Positions 18,625-26,974 of a stretch of DNA of 39,240 nt are shown piece by piece. The notes beneath the pieces were generated by a model that saw only the letters and a list, made by a program, of their open reading frames with translations, was not told the DNA's origin and made no database searches. The translations under genes were made by a program, and so were the position numbers. The stretch is from Planctomycetaceae bacterium (lineage in GTDB: Bacteria > Planctomycetota > Planctomycetia > Planctomycetales > Planctomycetaceae). The stretch covers positions 1 through 39,240 of the forward strand of contig CANJQC010000042.1 in NCBI GenBank assembly GCA_947476295.1, written 5' to 3'. Each line of letters begins with the position of its first letter. Position 1 is the stretch's first letter.

Positions 18625-19385
18625 TCAGCTTAAACGGCAAAGTCGCATTGGTGACCGGTGCTTCCCGTGGCATCGGGCGTGCCTGCGTAGAATCGCTTGC
18701 GGCTTGTGGCGCGGCAGTGGTCGTCAATTTCCTGAAATCACAGGATGCCGCGAAGGATCTGGTGAATCTGATTCAAAGCCGTGGGGGTCGAGCGATCGCG
18801 GTGCGGGCCGATGTATCAGAACGTGACGATGTGCAGGCCATGATCGATGTGGTCGGCGAACAGTACGGACGGCTGGACATCATTGTGAGCAACGCAGCGG
18901 CCGGCGGATTTCGACCATTGACTCAGGTGACTCCTGCGGGCTTCGATTCCATCCTGCGCATGAACGCCGCCCCGTTGATATGGCTGACTCAGGCAGCACT
19001 TCCCCTGTTCAAAGCGTCGCAGGACATTTCTCGGGTCATTGCGATCTCCAGTCACGGGTCAATGCGTGGTATCGCGAACTACGGACTTATCGGCACTTCC
19101 AAGGCCGCGTTAGAAAGTCTGGTACGGCATCTGGCGTTTGAACTGGGGCGATCGGGTGTAAACTTCAATGCCGTCATGCCCGGGATTGTCGAAACGGATG
19201 CAATCAAGACGCTGCCCGGATCAGCCGGAATGCTGGCGTCTGTGCGGGAACAGATTCTTGTACGCGATCGAATGCTGCAACCCGCCGATGTTGCTGGGAC
19301 GGTACTGTTTCTGTCCAGTCCGTTGAGCGAACTCATTCAGGGGCAGGTGATTGTAGTGGATGGCGGAATCAGTATTCGGGTATAG
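18621..19385 (+). CDS. FabL-like SDR, probable trans-acting enoyl-ACP reductase
   Basis: This 254-residue SDR has TGASRGIG at residues 12-19 and SNAAAGGFRP in the place of the NAG motif. The active-site segment reads NYGLIGTSKAALE, with Tyr154 and Lys161 six residues apart. FabG-type ketoreductases have Tyr-x3-Lys, where this protein has Ile. Tyr-x6-Lys is the enoyl-reductase spacing of FabI and FabL, and the surrounding sequence (SKAALE, then VDGG near the C-terminus) resembles FabL of Bacillus. The megasynthase has no ER domain, so this protein may reduce enoyl intermediates in trans, the role PfaD fills in PUFA synthases. The GTG start overlaps the Rieske stop by four bases (GTGA); an upstream in-frame start at 18528 would lie inside the Rieske gene. 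Confidence 0.82.
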   Translation: MISLNGKVALVTGASRGIGRACVESLAACGAAVVVNFLKSQDAAKDLVNLIQSRGGRAIAVRADVSERDDVQAMIDVVGEQYGRLDIIVSNAAAGGFRPLTQVTPAGFDSILRMNAAPLIWLTQAALPLFKASQDISRVIAISSHGSMRGIANYGLIGTSKAALESLVRHLAFELGRSGVNFNAVMPGIVETDAIKTLPGSAGMLASVREQILVRDRMLQPADVAGTVLFLSSPLSELIQGQVIVVDGGISIRV

Positions 19386-19388
19386 TCT

Positions 19389-19398
19389 GACAATTGTC
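19389..19398. promoter_or_regulatory. Perfect palindrome GACAATTGTC, copy 1
   Basis: A 10-base perfect palindrome lies in the 33-base gap before the acyltransferase ATG. The same 10-mer occurs at 21846-21855 before the P450 gene. Both are followed closely by GG. A shared protein-binding site is possible but unproven. Confidence 0.35.
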
Positions 19399-19418
19399 GG
19401 TGGCAACGAGGTTTTATC

Positions 19419-20888
19419 ATGGTTGTTCCAGCACCAACATTCGATGCTCAGAAGCGCTCTGAAACGAACGTCGTACGTGCGGCGGAAACACCGGTGATGG
19501 AACCGTTACCGCTGACCCCGCTGGAGCAGTTCCTGCTGCAGTGTGCTGGGCCGCAGTCCCCGATGGTGATTCGGGTCGTGTTACGGCTCACCGGTGACTG
19601 CCAGCCGGACCTGTATGTGCAGACGCTGCAGCGCGCGATTGCGCGACATCCGCTGCTCAGTTGCCGAATTCAGAAGATCAATCGACAGTGGTGCTGGATG
19701 TCGGGCACACCGGAACCGGTTGTCATCAGTCGCCGATCCGGGTCCATTTTTGAACTCGAAAGCGGTACGGGAAGCAAGTTCATTGACCTGACACAGTCCG
19801 CCGGACTGCATACTTCAATTGCGGTTCTGGATGACGGCGTCAAGGTCTATTTGGACGTCCATCACGCAGCGTCCGATGGAAACGGCCTGCGACAGGTAGT
19901 AATCGAGTGGTTTCATCTGTATCACTGCGAAGTGACCGGCACACCTTCGAAACTTCCGGTGATCGACCCGGATCGTCTGTTGCAAAGACACCGGTTCCCG
20001 CAGCCCGCATCGATTGCTCCGATCAGCATGAAGCAAGCGTTGCGAAACTTCTGGGCGACGATTCGAGGCCGCACGTCGCGTTGGGCGGCGGTCGGGAGCG
20101 GTGATCGCAACGCCCTGCAGCCGACATCCAGCCACTGCGTCGAAATCATTCTGTCGGATGAACAGGGTGATCAGCTTCGTGAGCGAATGGCGGCATGGGA
20201 AGTGAAGCTCAATGAACTGGTGATGGTCTGCACCATGAGCACATTTGCGGAGCTGGCACCTCCCGGCAGGATGGATCATCATGTCATGGTCCTGAATCCG
20301 GTCGATATGCGGATGCCATCCGACCGCACGTTGCCGGCGACCAATCGCTTTGGCTTCGCTTTCATGCGCCGACCGCGTGCAGAGTGTTTAAATCCCGTCG
20401 CAATCCTGCGTGGAATTCATGACGAAATGACCTACGTGCGATCGAATTACGTCGGAGTGGAATTCATCAAAGGGCTGGCGACCGCGTCGAAGATTCCTGG
20501 CGGAATCGATCTGTTTCGCAGGCTGGGCCTTTTCATTCCTTCGATTCAATGGACCAGTCTGGGAGATGTTTCGCGGGGGAGTAAACGATTAATGCCGTGG
20601 AAGGACGGGATGCCGATTTCCGGAAACCTGCAACTGGCGACAGTGACCGGATTTGCTCCCTGCGTGGATGACGTTCCCGTGAGTATCGCGACGTGTGAAA
20701 CGAACCGGAAAATTACGCTCACAGTGCGATCATCGCCACGATTCCTGACGATGTACGAGACGCAGAAATTTGCCGCGATGCTTGTTCAGAGCCTTTGCAC
20801 GTTTGAGCTGCCGGACGATACCTGTGACGTGAAGCGAGCCAGCGCAGCACTGACAAGTGGAGCAACCGACGAAAATGAATCTGGCTGA
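19419..20888 (+). CDS. HHxxxDG acyltransferase (condensation/WES-like)
   Basis: This 489-residue protein belongs to the chloramphenicol-acetyltransferase-like superfamily that includes NRPS condensation domains, PapA-type acyltransferases and wax ester synthases. The opening LTPLEQFLLQ resembles the start of condensation domains, and the catalytic motif HHAASDG is at residues 148-154. Such enzymes transfer an acyl group from CoA or a carrier protein to an alcohol or amine. In this cluster it could esterify an alcohol made by the thioester reductase or a hydroxyl added by the oxygenases. A GAGG site lies 8 bases before the ATG. Its end overlaps the next gene by 14 bases. The acceptor is unknown. 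Confidence 0.75.
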   Translation: MVVPAPTFDAQKRSETNVVRAAETPVMEPLPLTPLEQFLLQCAGPQSPMVIRVVLRLTGDCQPDLYVQTLQRAIARHPLLSCRIQKINRQWCWMSGTPEPVVISRRSGSIFELESGTGSKFIDLTQSAGLHTSIAVLDDGVKVYLDVHHAASDGNGLRQVVIEWFHLYHCEVTGTPSKLPVIDPDRLLQRHRFPQPASIAPISMKQALRNFWATIRGRTSRWAAVGSGDRNALQPTSSHCVEIILSDEQGDQLRERMAAWEVKLNELVMVCTMSTFAELAPPGRMDHHVMVLNPVDMRMPSDRTLPATNRFGFAFMRRPRAECLNPVAILRGIHDEMTYVRSNYVGVEFIKGLATASKIPGGIDLFRRLGLFIPSIQWTSLGDVSRGSKRLMPWKDGMPISGNLQLATVTGFAPCVDDVPVSIATCETNRKITLTVRSSPRFLTMYETQKFAAMLVQSLCTFELPDDTCDVKRASAALTSGATDENESG

Positions 20889-21642
20889 TCCCGTTGAAGT
20901 GTTTCCAGATTGTCGGCTGTGGCTGGCGTACTTTGACGACGGATCAGGCGATTCTGTTTCAAGCCCGAAGAGCGCTCTTGCGGAAGCGAAATTGAGTGTT
21001 CGTGATCAGCTCCGATGGCAGCAGTATCGGCCTGCGACAAAGAAGCGACAGTTTCTCAATAGTCGTCGGGCCGTGCGGGCCGTGCTGCAACGGGAACTCG
21101 GTGACGACGCAGCCCACATTCAGTTTGATTCCGATTCGCAGGGATGTCCCATCCTGCTGTCTCAACAAGTCGGTCCCTGGCCTCAGATAAGTCTTTCACA
21201 TTCCGGCAACGCCGTGGCTATCGCGATTTCCATGAACGCATTCCCGATTGGTGTCGATATCGAAGTTGTCGAGCCGCTCCGAGCGGATGCCTTGCGGCTG
21301 ATTGCGTCACATCCGCAGGAGAGGGCCTGGTGCGATCGGGAAACAGGTCGCGAATCCGATGCGTTGGCAACTCTCTGGACGATCAAAGAGGCGGTCTGGA
21401 AAACGCTGCACTGTCGCGATGAGATTCCGATTTCCGAAATATCGATTGAATTTGATCGCGGAATTCTGACGCCCTGTGTGGCAAATTCGGCGTTCCAGGA
21501 CGCCAAATTTCGCACGCAGTTGTTTGTCTTCGAGTGTGAGGCTGTTGTTCCGGAGACAATTCGTCTCGCGGCGGGCGACACTCCATTACGCGGCTGCGTA
21601 ATGCAACGAGTGACCGAGCCACATCGTTACGATGCACCGTGA
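20875..21642 (+). CDS. Sfp-type 4'-phosphopantetheinyl transferase
   Basis: This 255-residue enzyme would attach phosphopantetheine from CoA to the ACP serines of the megasynthase. The hallmark motifs are present: ISLSHSGN, then GVDIEVV at residues 126-132 with the Mg-binding Asp and Glu, and WTIKEAVWK at 168-176. The length is typical of Sfp/HetI enzymes. The ATG at 20875 is inside the end of the acyltransferase gene (14-base overlap); a GTG at 20857 is an alternative. Coupled translation in the cluster strongly suggests it serves this pathway. Confidence 0.9.
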   Translation: MNLADPVEVFPDCRLWLAYFDDGSGDSVSSPKSALAEAKLSVRDQLRWQQYRPATKKRQFLNSRRAVRAVLQRELGDDAAHIQFDSDSQGCPILLSQQVGPWPQISLSHSGNAVAIAISMNAFPIGVDIEVVEPLRADALRLIASHPQERAWCDRETGRESDALATLWTIKEAVWKTLHCRDEIPISEISIEFDRGILTPCVANSAFQDAKFRTQLFVFECEAVVPETIRLAAGDTPLRGCVMQRVTEPHRYDAP

Positions 21643-21845
21643 GTCACCGCTGAATCGCTCTTCCCCCGCAAAGATGCCGCAGCCACTGCTCCGAATGGTC
21701 CGACGCCGGTGTCTCCTCCCAAGGTGCTTTTCCGAAGATTTTGCTCGCAACGGACAGACAGGCAATATAGGGTCTTTAGGTGATGGCCCGAACCGTGGTC
21801 AAACCCCTTGGCACCGGGAATTTGCCGACGAGTTGTAGGGATTGA

Positions 21846-21876
21846 GACAATTGTCAGGACGAAGCGACCTTCGTCC
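21846..21876. promoter_or_regulatory. GACAATTGTC palindrome plus hairpin before the P450 gene
   Basis: The palindrome GACAATTGTC (21846-21855) is followed immediately by a perfect 8-bp hairpin with arms GGACGAAG and CTTCGTCC around CGAC (21857-21876). It ends 31 bases before the P450 ATG and has no T-run, so it is not a terminator. It may be an operator or a leader structure. The full gap between the transferase and P450 genes is 265 bases, so the P450 gene may have its own promoter. Confidence 0.4.
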
Positions 21877-21907
21877 AGCCCCGACGCATCTCCCTAAGAG
21901 TTTGCTT

Positions 21908-23305
21908 ATGAGTTCGTTCGCGACGCTGAAGTCTCCCCCGGCACCCCGCAGCCATTGGCTTTGGGGCAATCCGGAAGTACTGGCCGACCCGCTTGCGTTC
22001 ATGCGAAAGATGGCTTCGGATTATGGAGGTATCGTGAGCCTGCGTTTACTGACGCACACGGCATGGATGGTGACTGACCCAGCGGCAATTGAGTCGGTGC
22101 TGATCAGGCAGGCAGATAAGTACCGCAAGCATTTTGCAGTGCGACTACTCCCGATTGCTCTGGGCAACGGGTTGTTGACGAGTGAAGGGGACTTCTATTC
22201 CCGCCAGCGTCGCTTAGCACAGCCGGCGTTTCAGCGTTCGCAGGTCTCCCAGTATTACTCGACATTTGTCAGCGCGACTCAGCGCATGCTGGACACATGG
22301 CAGGTTGGGGAAAGTCGAGATATTCTCCAGGAAATGCACACATTGACTCTTGGCACAGCATCAAAAACGTTGTTCGGAGTCGATGCAGAATTTCAGTCTG
22401 AATGCGTCCGCGCTGCGCTCCGAGTCGGCCAGGCAGAGTTTGTGCGGCGACTTCTCACAATCTTTCACTTTCCGATATGGGTGCCGACACGCTCCAATCG
22501 TCGACTCCGCCGCGCTACGCGGGACCTTGACGACATTATTTACGGCTTTATTCGGCAGCGGCGAGCCTCCGGCGAGCAGCGCGGCGATCTGCTTTCGATA
22601 CTGCTTCATGCTCGTGACGGAGTCGATCAGACAGGGATGACAGACAAGCAACTGCGGGATGAATGCCTCACAATTTTTCTGGCCGGTCAGGAGACGACGG
22701 CCTTGGCAATGTCGTGGTGCTGGTGGTTGCTGGCAGAACATCCGCACGTGGCAGACCGAATTTATGCGGAAGTTGATACCGTGTTTAACGGTCAGATCCC
22801 AACCATGGAAGGTCTGACTCGCCTGCAGGAGACTGAGCACGCTCTTCTCGAAGCGATGCGACTCTATCCCCCGATCCATGTGATCGGCCGTGAACCGCTG
22901 GTCGATACAGAGATTGCGGGTTTTCATTGCCCACGAGGGACAACGCTGTTGATGCCGGCATGGGCCGTACATCGGAACGAGCGGTATTTTAAGAACCCGG
23001 ACGCATTTCTTCCGGAACGATGGCGTGATGGCTTCGAAAAGCAACTCCCGAAGTGCGCCTATTTTCCATTCAGCGCGGGACCGCGCATCTGCCTGGGAAC
23101 GCATTTTGCGATGCTGCAAATGAAGCTTGTTATTGCAATGATCGCGCAGCGGTTTCAGTTCACACTGGCACCAGGGCAGAAGGTGACTCCAAACGTTCAA
23201 ATCACCCTTCAGCCATCTCCGGGCGTGCCGGCGATTGTCCGCTCCAGACAGTCGATCCATAATTCTGACTTCCGGGGCTCCCTTGCACACTCATCAACGG
23301 AGTGA
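21908..23305 (+). CDS. Cytochrome P450
   Basis: This 465-residue P450 has all core motifs: AGQETTA in the I-helix (259-265), ExxR (Glu315, Arg318 in EAMRLYPP) and the haem loop FSAGPRICLG with Cys395. There is no N-terminal membrane anchor and no fused reductase, so electrons must come from a separate ferredoxin system, not seen here. The style (PERW, then FPFSAGPRICLG, then FAMLQMKL) resembles fatty-acid-type P450s such as the CYP110/CYP102 clans. The ATG at 21908 is chosen because homology starts with PPAPRSHWLWGN. It probably hydroxylates the product of the lipid cluster. It ends 29 bases from the convergent ruvA. Confidence 0.93.
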   Translation: MSSFATLKSPPAPRSHWLWGNPEVLADPLAFMRKMASDYGGIVSLRLLTHTAWMVTDPAAIESVLIRQADKYRKHFAVRLLPIALGNGLLTSEGDFYSRQRRLAQPAFQRSQVSQYYSTFVSATQRMLDTWQVGESRDILQEMHTLTLGTASKTLFGVDAEFQSECVRAALRVGQAEFVRRLLTIFHFPIWVPTRSNRRLRRATRDLDDIIYGFIRQRRASGEQRGDLLSILLHARDGVDQTGMTDKQLRDECLTIFLAGQETTALAMSWCWWLLAEHPHVADRIYAEVDTVFNGQIPTMEGLTRLQETEHALLEAMRLYPPIHVIGREPLVDTEIAGFHCPRGTTLLMPAWAVHRNERYFKNPDAFLPERWRDGFEKQLPKCAYFPFSAGPRICLGTHFAMLQMKLVIAMIAQRFQFTLAPGQKVTPNVQITLQPSPGVPAIVRSRQSIHNSDFRGSLAHSSTE

Positions 23306-23334
23306 TGATCAGGGATCCGGCTGCACGCCACAAT

Positions 23335-23958
23335 CTATTTCCGTTGTCGCTGGTAAATCTCGGCCAGAATGTCTTCGACGGATTTGAGCTTCTTGCCGGA
23401 TTCCATGATTGTCTCGATGCGGTCACGGGCGTCCTGCGGGCTGTGGCCGACGCTCACAAGGGCTTCGTAGGCTTCTGACATGAGGTCTGAGGCGTTGTCC
23501 GGTGCGTCCGGAATTCGGGCGGCGATCATCAATGCGAACTTGGTCATCTTGCGCCGGAGTTTGGCGACGATGCGTTCGGCCATGGCCGGGCCAATGCCGG
23601 GAAGTGTACTGAGCGTCTTCACGTCTTTTTCTTCGATCGATGTTGCAATCTCACGCACCGGTCTCACCATTGCTCGCAACACTTTCTTGACGCCCAGACC
23701 ATCGACGGAACACACAAATTCAAAGAACTCCAGTTCCGCTTCATTCATGAAGCCGATCATGCGCGGCGTGAGTCGTCCCTGTTGGGGATTACCTTCGAGA
23801 TACTCGATCGTGCGAAGGCTGACTTCCGTGTCTATCTTAGACTGCAACTGGCGACGGACGATGTCCGGCAACAGAACCTCGTGGTCAAATCCGCCGATGC
23901 GAATAGTGGCGCAGACTTCATTCAGACCCACAAGCAGGCCAGTAACGCGAGTAATCAA
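23335..23958 (-). CDS. ruvA: Holliday junction DNA helicase subunit RuvA
   Basis: This 207-residue protein binds four-way junctions and loads RuvB. The N-terminal OB domain ([10 protein letters not shown]) is followed by two helix-hairpin-helix motifs, one degenerate ([13 protein letters not shown]) and one clear ([16 protein letters not shown]), and a short C-terminal UBA-like domain that contacts RuvB ([22 protein letters not shown]). The TTG at 23958 is chosen over one four codons upstream because TGAGGTG lies at the right distance and homologues begin at the OB strand. It follows ruvC, with a REP-like hairpin in the 111-base gap. No ruvB is in the window. Confidence 0.85.
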   Translation of the reverse strand: MITRVTGLLVGLNEVCATIRIGGFDHEVLLPDIVRRQLQSKIDTEVSLRTIEYLEGNPQQGRLTPRMIGFMNEAELEFFEFVCSVDGLGVKKVLRAMVRPVREIATSIEEKDVKTLSTLPGIGPAMAERIVAKLRRKMTKFALMIAARIPDAPDNASDLMSEAYEALVSVGHSPQDARDRIETIMESGKKLKSVEDILAEIYQRQRK

Positions 23959-23993
23959 ATAACACCTCAAATGTCAGGATGTCAACAAATTGG

Positions 23994-24063
23994 AAAAGGG
24001 GTCAGGAACCAATAGTGCCGAGCACCCTTCGGGCCATTTGGCTAATGGTTCCTGCCCCCTTTT
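23994..24063. repeat. REP-like palindromic element, copy 2
   Basis: The left arm AAAAGGGGTCAGGAACCAAT begins at 23994 and the right arm ends at 24063, with two or three mismatches between arms. The loop is the reverse complement of the loop of the element at 2354-2426, with few differences, so the two are inverted copies 21.6 kb apart. It lies between ruvC and ruvA, ending 6 bases from the ruvC stop, and could attenuate or stabilise the transcript. Confidence 0.85.
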
Positions 24064-24069
24064 CAAAAA

Positions 24070-24594
24070 CTACGCCGCAAAACGCACGGAATGGTACAGA
24101 CACAACGCGACAGCGGAAGCATCGGCGACGTCGTGTGGTTCGGGCAGTTTCGTGAGTCTCAGCGCTGCCTGAATGGCATGTTGCATCTGATCCTTGGGAG
24201 CCTTCCCGCTGCCGGTCAGCAGTCGTTTAACTTCAGCCGGAGTATAGTGAATCACGGGGATTCCGGCATCTGCGATCGTCATCAGAATCGCACCGCGCGC
24301 ATGTGCCAGCAGCAGCGACGATTTGACGTTGAGGGCGTTTGAAAAGACCTGCTCAATCGCGACGATTTCCGGCTTTAATTCCGCCAGCACTTCGCGCAGT
24401 CCACAACCGATCTCATGCACGCGCTGATGCAGACTCAAGCTCTTCGTGGACTGAATTACACCGCCTTCCCGCAGGAAGGGCCCGCGCGATGTACGTTCAA
24501 TCAGCGCGTAGCCGGTGCGGTTAAGACCCGGATCGATTCCTAAATATCGGGTCTGCTTCTGCACAAGGTTTTGAGAACGTACGGTAAATTCCAT
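24070..24594 (-). CDS. ruvC: Crossover junction endodeoxyribonuclease RuvC
   Basis: This 174-residue enzyme resolves Holliday junctions. The acidic catalytic residues are in LGIDPG (Asp21), AIEQVF (Glu81) and PHDVADASAVA (two Asp near the C-terminus). The ATG at 24594 is chosen because AAGGA sits 7 bases upstream; the frame continues 11 codons further up without a site. It lies 53 bases after ispF and before ruvA on the same strand. Confidence 0.95.
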   Translation of the reverse strand: MEFTVRSQNLVQKQTRYLGIDPGLNRTGYALIERTSRGPFLREGGVIQSTKSLSLHQRVHEIGCGLREVLAELKPEIVAIEQVFSNALNVKSSLLLAHARGAILMTIADAGIPVIHYTPAEVKRLLTGSGKAPKDQMQHAIQAALRLTKLPEPHDVADASAVALCLYHSVRFAA

Positions 24595-24647
24595 GCTCAC
24601 ATCCTTGTGAAGTTCTGTGTGAAGCAAACCTGATCTGCGACCATGGG

Positions 24648-25160
24648 TTAAACAGTTTCACGTACCATCAAGACAACAACGTCGGCTGAGATTGATTCGC
24701 CACGTCCGACCGGGCCGACCTTTTCACCCGACTTTGCTTTAACGTTAACAACATCGGGCAACAGGTTCAGAAGTGCTGCCAGCCGAATACGAATCTTCGG
24801 TTTCCATAGTGCCATGCGAGGGCGTTCTGCATGGATGGTACAGTCGAGGTTGACTATTCTCCAACCACGTTTCAAAATGCTCTGCAGCACGGCATCTAGG
24901 AGCTTCGTCGAATTGGCATTCTTCCATTCGTCGCTGGTGTTCGGAAACCACTCGCCAATATCGCCCTGACCTGTCGCGCCCAGCAAAGCGTCGATCACGG
25001 CGTGCAGCAGCACGTCGGCATCGCTGTGCCCGTCGAGTCCAAAGTCGGCGTCTGTGATGTGTACACCGCCGATGATGAGCGGTCGTCCGGAAATCGTGCG
25101 ATGCGTATCGTGGCCTTCGCCGATGCGCAGACTGGACGATGTCGATTTTTCGTTTTCCAT
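24648..25160 (-). CDS. ispF: 2-C-methyl-D-erythritol 2,4-cyclodiphosphate synthase
   Basis: This 170-residue enzyme makes the cyclic diphosphate of the MEP isoprenoid pathway. The zinc ligands are in GHDTHR (Asp18, His20) and DGHSDADVLLHA, and the NVKAKSGEKVGPVGRGE segment is the family C-terminal signature. The length is slightly above the usual 160 because of a short Lys/Ser-rich N-terminus. No clear ribosome site was found before the ATG. The 295 bases up to the divergent lipoprotein gene show no gene and should hold both promoters. Confidence 0.95.
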   Translation of the reverse strand: MENEKSTSSSLRIGEGHDTHRTISGRPLIIGGVHITDADFGLDGHSDADVLLHAVIDALLGATGQGDIGEWFPNTSDEWKNANSTKLLDAVLQSILKRGWRIVNLDCTIHAERPRMALWKPKIRIRLAALLNLLPDVVNVKAKSGEKVGPVGRGESISADVVVLMVRETV

Positions 25161-25455
25161 CAGCAGTTTCTGTAACGAACTCGGGATTTATGCTGGACGC
25201 CGGATCTCATACGATGCTGAGCCTTTACACCACGGCTCGGCAATCTGTGCCGAAGTATGCAGGCATTAAAGATTCGAACTGTCTTCCAAAACCTCGCAAT
25301 TTGCCAGTTCAATCATGTCTTTCCGAGTCTGCCGTTGACTCAAAAAGGGCGTCTGCCGTACGGTTCGAGGATTCCCAGTCTGCGGAGACCGTTGAATATC
25401 CGTCAGATTCGCGACTGCGAACGTGATCGTTTAGTCCCTATACAAAGATATCACA

Positions 25456-26373
25456 ATGTCACACGCACCAGCCCTTGCTGCGGCAACGCTTATGTTGTTG
25501 CTGCCAGGCTGCGCGCTGTTTCCGGCGAACGGAGAGGTTTCAAAGAGCGTCGCAGCGACTCAGGACTGGTTAGGAACGACGGCGGAGGCAGACGACGGCC
25601 CGACACTCAAAAGCGCTCGACTGGAAGCAAGTATTGTGACTCGGCCGGCACATGACGAGCGAATTCGTCAGCATGTATGGCTGGAACTGGACGAGAGCGG
25701 GCTCATGGCACCGGATCGGCGTCAGCGACTGAATCGAAGCGGATTCCGTGTTGCGGTCGCGAGTGGCACAACTCCGTGGGCTCTTCAAAGTCTGGCACGC
25801 GAAGCCCTGGCGGCCCTTCGATCCACCGAAGGACAGGCATCGTCAAATTCACCGGTGAATGATCGGTTCGCTGCGATGGGACCGACCTTCAGTGTGTTGG
25901 AGAATAGTAAGAGTCTCATTGAGGTTCAAAGTCAGCTTGATTCGGCTATGTTGCCGCTCAAAGAACTCCCCGAACTTGCCGTGCTTCGCGATCAATCCGG
26001 TTTGCGCTGCGTGATGGAAGTCTCTGTCAAAGAACTTACGGAGGATACGGTTCTGTTGAGCGTGTTGCCTCAGATTCATATTGGAGCCAACACGACGCGG
26101 TTCAGCATCAGCGGGGCGATGGAGCAACTGCCTGTGCGGCAGAATATCGTACCCCTCTATGACCAGCAGTTTACCGTCCGGCTGCACACTGGCGACATAG
26201 TCGTTATCGGGCAACAACGATCTGAGACGTGGAATTCCGGTCGTCTGTTCTTTGAACCACTCACTGGAAGCGCGGCGACGGAACGGCTGATGATGATTCG
26301 CCTGGCGGGCATCGATCAGCTGAAAGGTAAGAGTGATCCGTCATTCCGGCTGGGCGCTTATGACAAGTACTGA
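25456..26373 (+). CDS. Putative lipoprotein of unknown function
   Basis: This 305-residue protein starts with a short hydrophobic signal ending in LLPGC, a plausible lipobox with Cys19. The signal lacks the usual basic residues, so lipidation is likely but not certain. The mature part has no motif I recognise; it includes [10 protein letters not shown] and a C-terminal beta-rich segment with [10 protein letters not shown], the style of planctomycete cell-envelope proteins. Its stop overlaps the TrmL gene by 14 bases, so the two are probably co-transcribed although their functions seem unrelated. Confidence 0.65.
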   Translation: MSHAPALAAATLMLLLPGCALFPANGEVSKSVAATQDWLGTTAEADDGPTLKSARLEASIVTRPAHDERIRQHVWLELDESGLMAPDRRQRLNRSGFRVAVASGTTPWALQSLAREALAALRSTEGQASSNSPVNDRFAAMGPTFSVLENSKSLIEVQSQLDSAMLPLKELPELAVLRDQSGLRCVMEVSVKELTEDTVLLSVLPQIHIGANTTRFSISGAMEQLPVRQNIVPLYDQQFTVRLHTGDIVVIGQQRSETWNSGRLFFEPLTGSAATERLMMIRLAGIDQLKGKSDPSFRLGAYDKY

Positions 26374-26872
26374 GAATGGCGATCGAGATTCAGATCAACC
26401 GTCGCAGCCGCTATTGCATCTGGTCCTGTATCAGCCGGAGATTCCGCAGAACACCGGCAACATCGGTCGCACATGCGTTGCGATCGGTGCCAAGTTGTGG
26501 CTCATTCGTCCATTGGGGTTTCGCGTCGATGATCGGTCGCTGAAACGAGCGGGCATGGATTACTGGCAGCATCTGGACTGGGAGGTTGCTGACAGTTGGG
26601 ACGATGTGCGAAAGAGCCTGCCCGATTCACAGGTATGGTGTCTCACAAAAACAGCCAGAAGGCTCGTGTGGGAGGCCACATTTCGAGAAGGCGACGTACT
26701 GCTCTTTGGTTGCGAATCCAGAGGGCTTCCCGCGTCAATCCTGAACCAGAACCCCGCCAGCAACCTCAAGCTGCCCATGAGCGATCTTGTTCGCAGCCTC
26801 AACCTTGCCAGCACCGCCAATACCGTTGCGTATGAAGCCGTGCGGCAGTTGTCCAGCCGGGCCAGCGGATGA
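26360..26872 (+). CDS. trmL: tRNA (cytidine/uridine-34 2'-O)-methyltransferase TrmL
   Basis: This 170-residue SPOUT methyltransferase methylates the wobble ribose of leucine tRNAs with SAM. The SPOUT knot motifs are present: [17 protein letters not shown] near the N-terminus, [11 protein letters not shown] in the middle and [18 protein letters not shown] at the C-terminus, which forms the trefoil knot. The ATG at 26360 is chosen because homology begins shortly after; a longer frame runs into the lipoprotein gene. Confidence 0.93.
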   Translation: MTSTENGDRDSDQPSQPLLHLVLYQPEIPQNTGNIGRTCVAIGAKLWLIRPLGFRVDDRSLKRAGMDYWQHLDWEVADSWDDVRKSLPDSQVWCLTKTARRLVWEATFREGDVLLFGCESRGLPASILNQNPASNLKLPMSDLVRSLNLASTANTVAYEAVRQLSSRASG

Positions 26873-26974
26873 CGGTCAGTGAAAGGTGTGTCTGAGGTAC
26901 CCGCATTCAGACCAATGACGACGCTGTGCGGTGAACGTGTCGTGGGATTGGGCAGGATATATGGGAAGCGCTGA

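Noticed and set aside
18621-19385. Annotation as FabG-type ketoacyl reductase
   Set aside because: The Tyr-x3-Lys of FabG is absent; Tyr-x6-Lys fits FabL/FabI-type enoyl reductases better.
22361-23290. Long minus-strand open frame of 309 codons
   Set aside because: It is antisense to the P450 gene, whose motifs are complete, and its translation is rich in Cys, His and Arg without a domain pattern.
25161-25455. tRNA-like sequence around a GGTTCGAGGATTCCC stretch
   Set aside because: No matching acceptor stem, anticodon arm or D arm could be folded around it.
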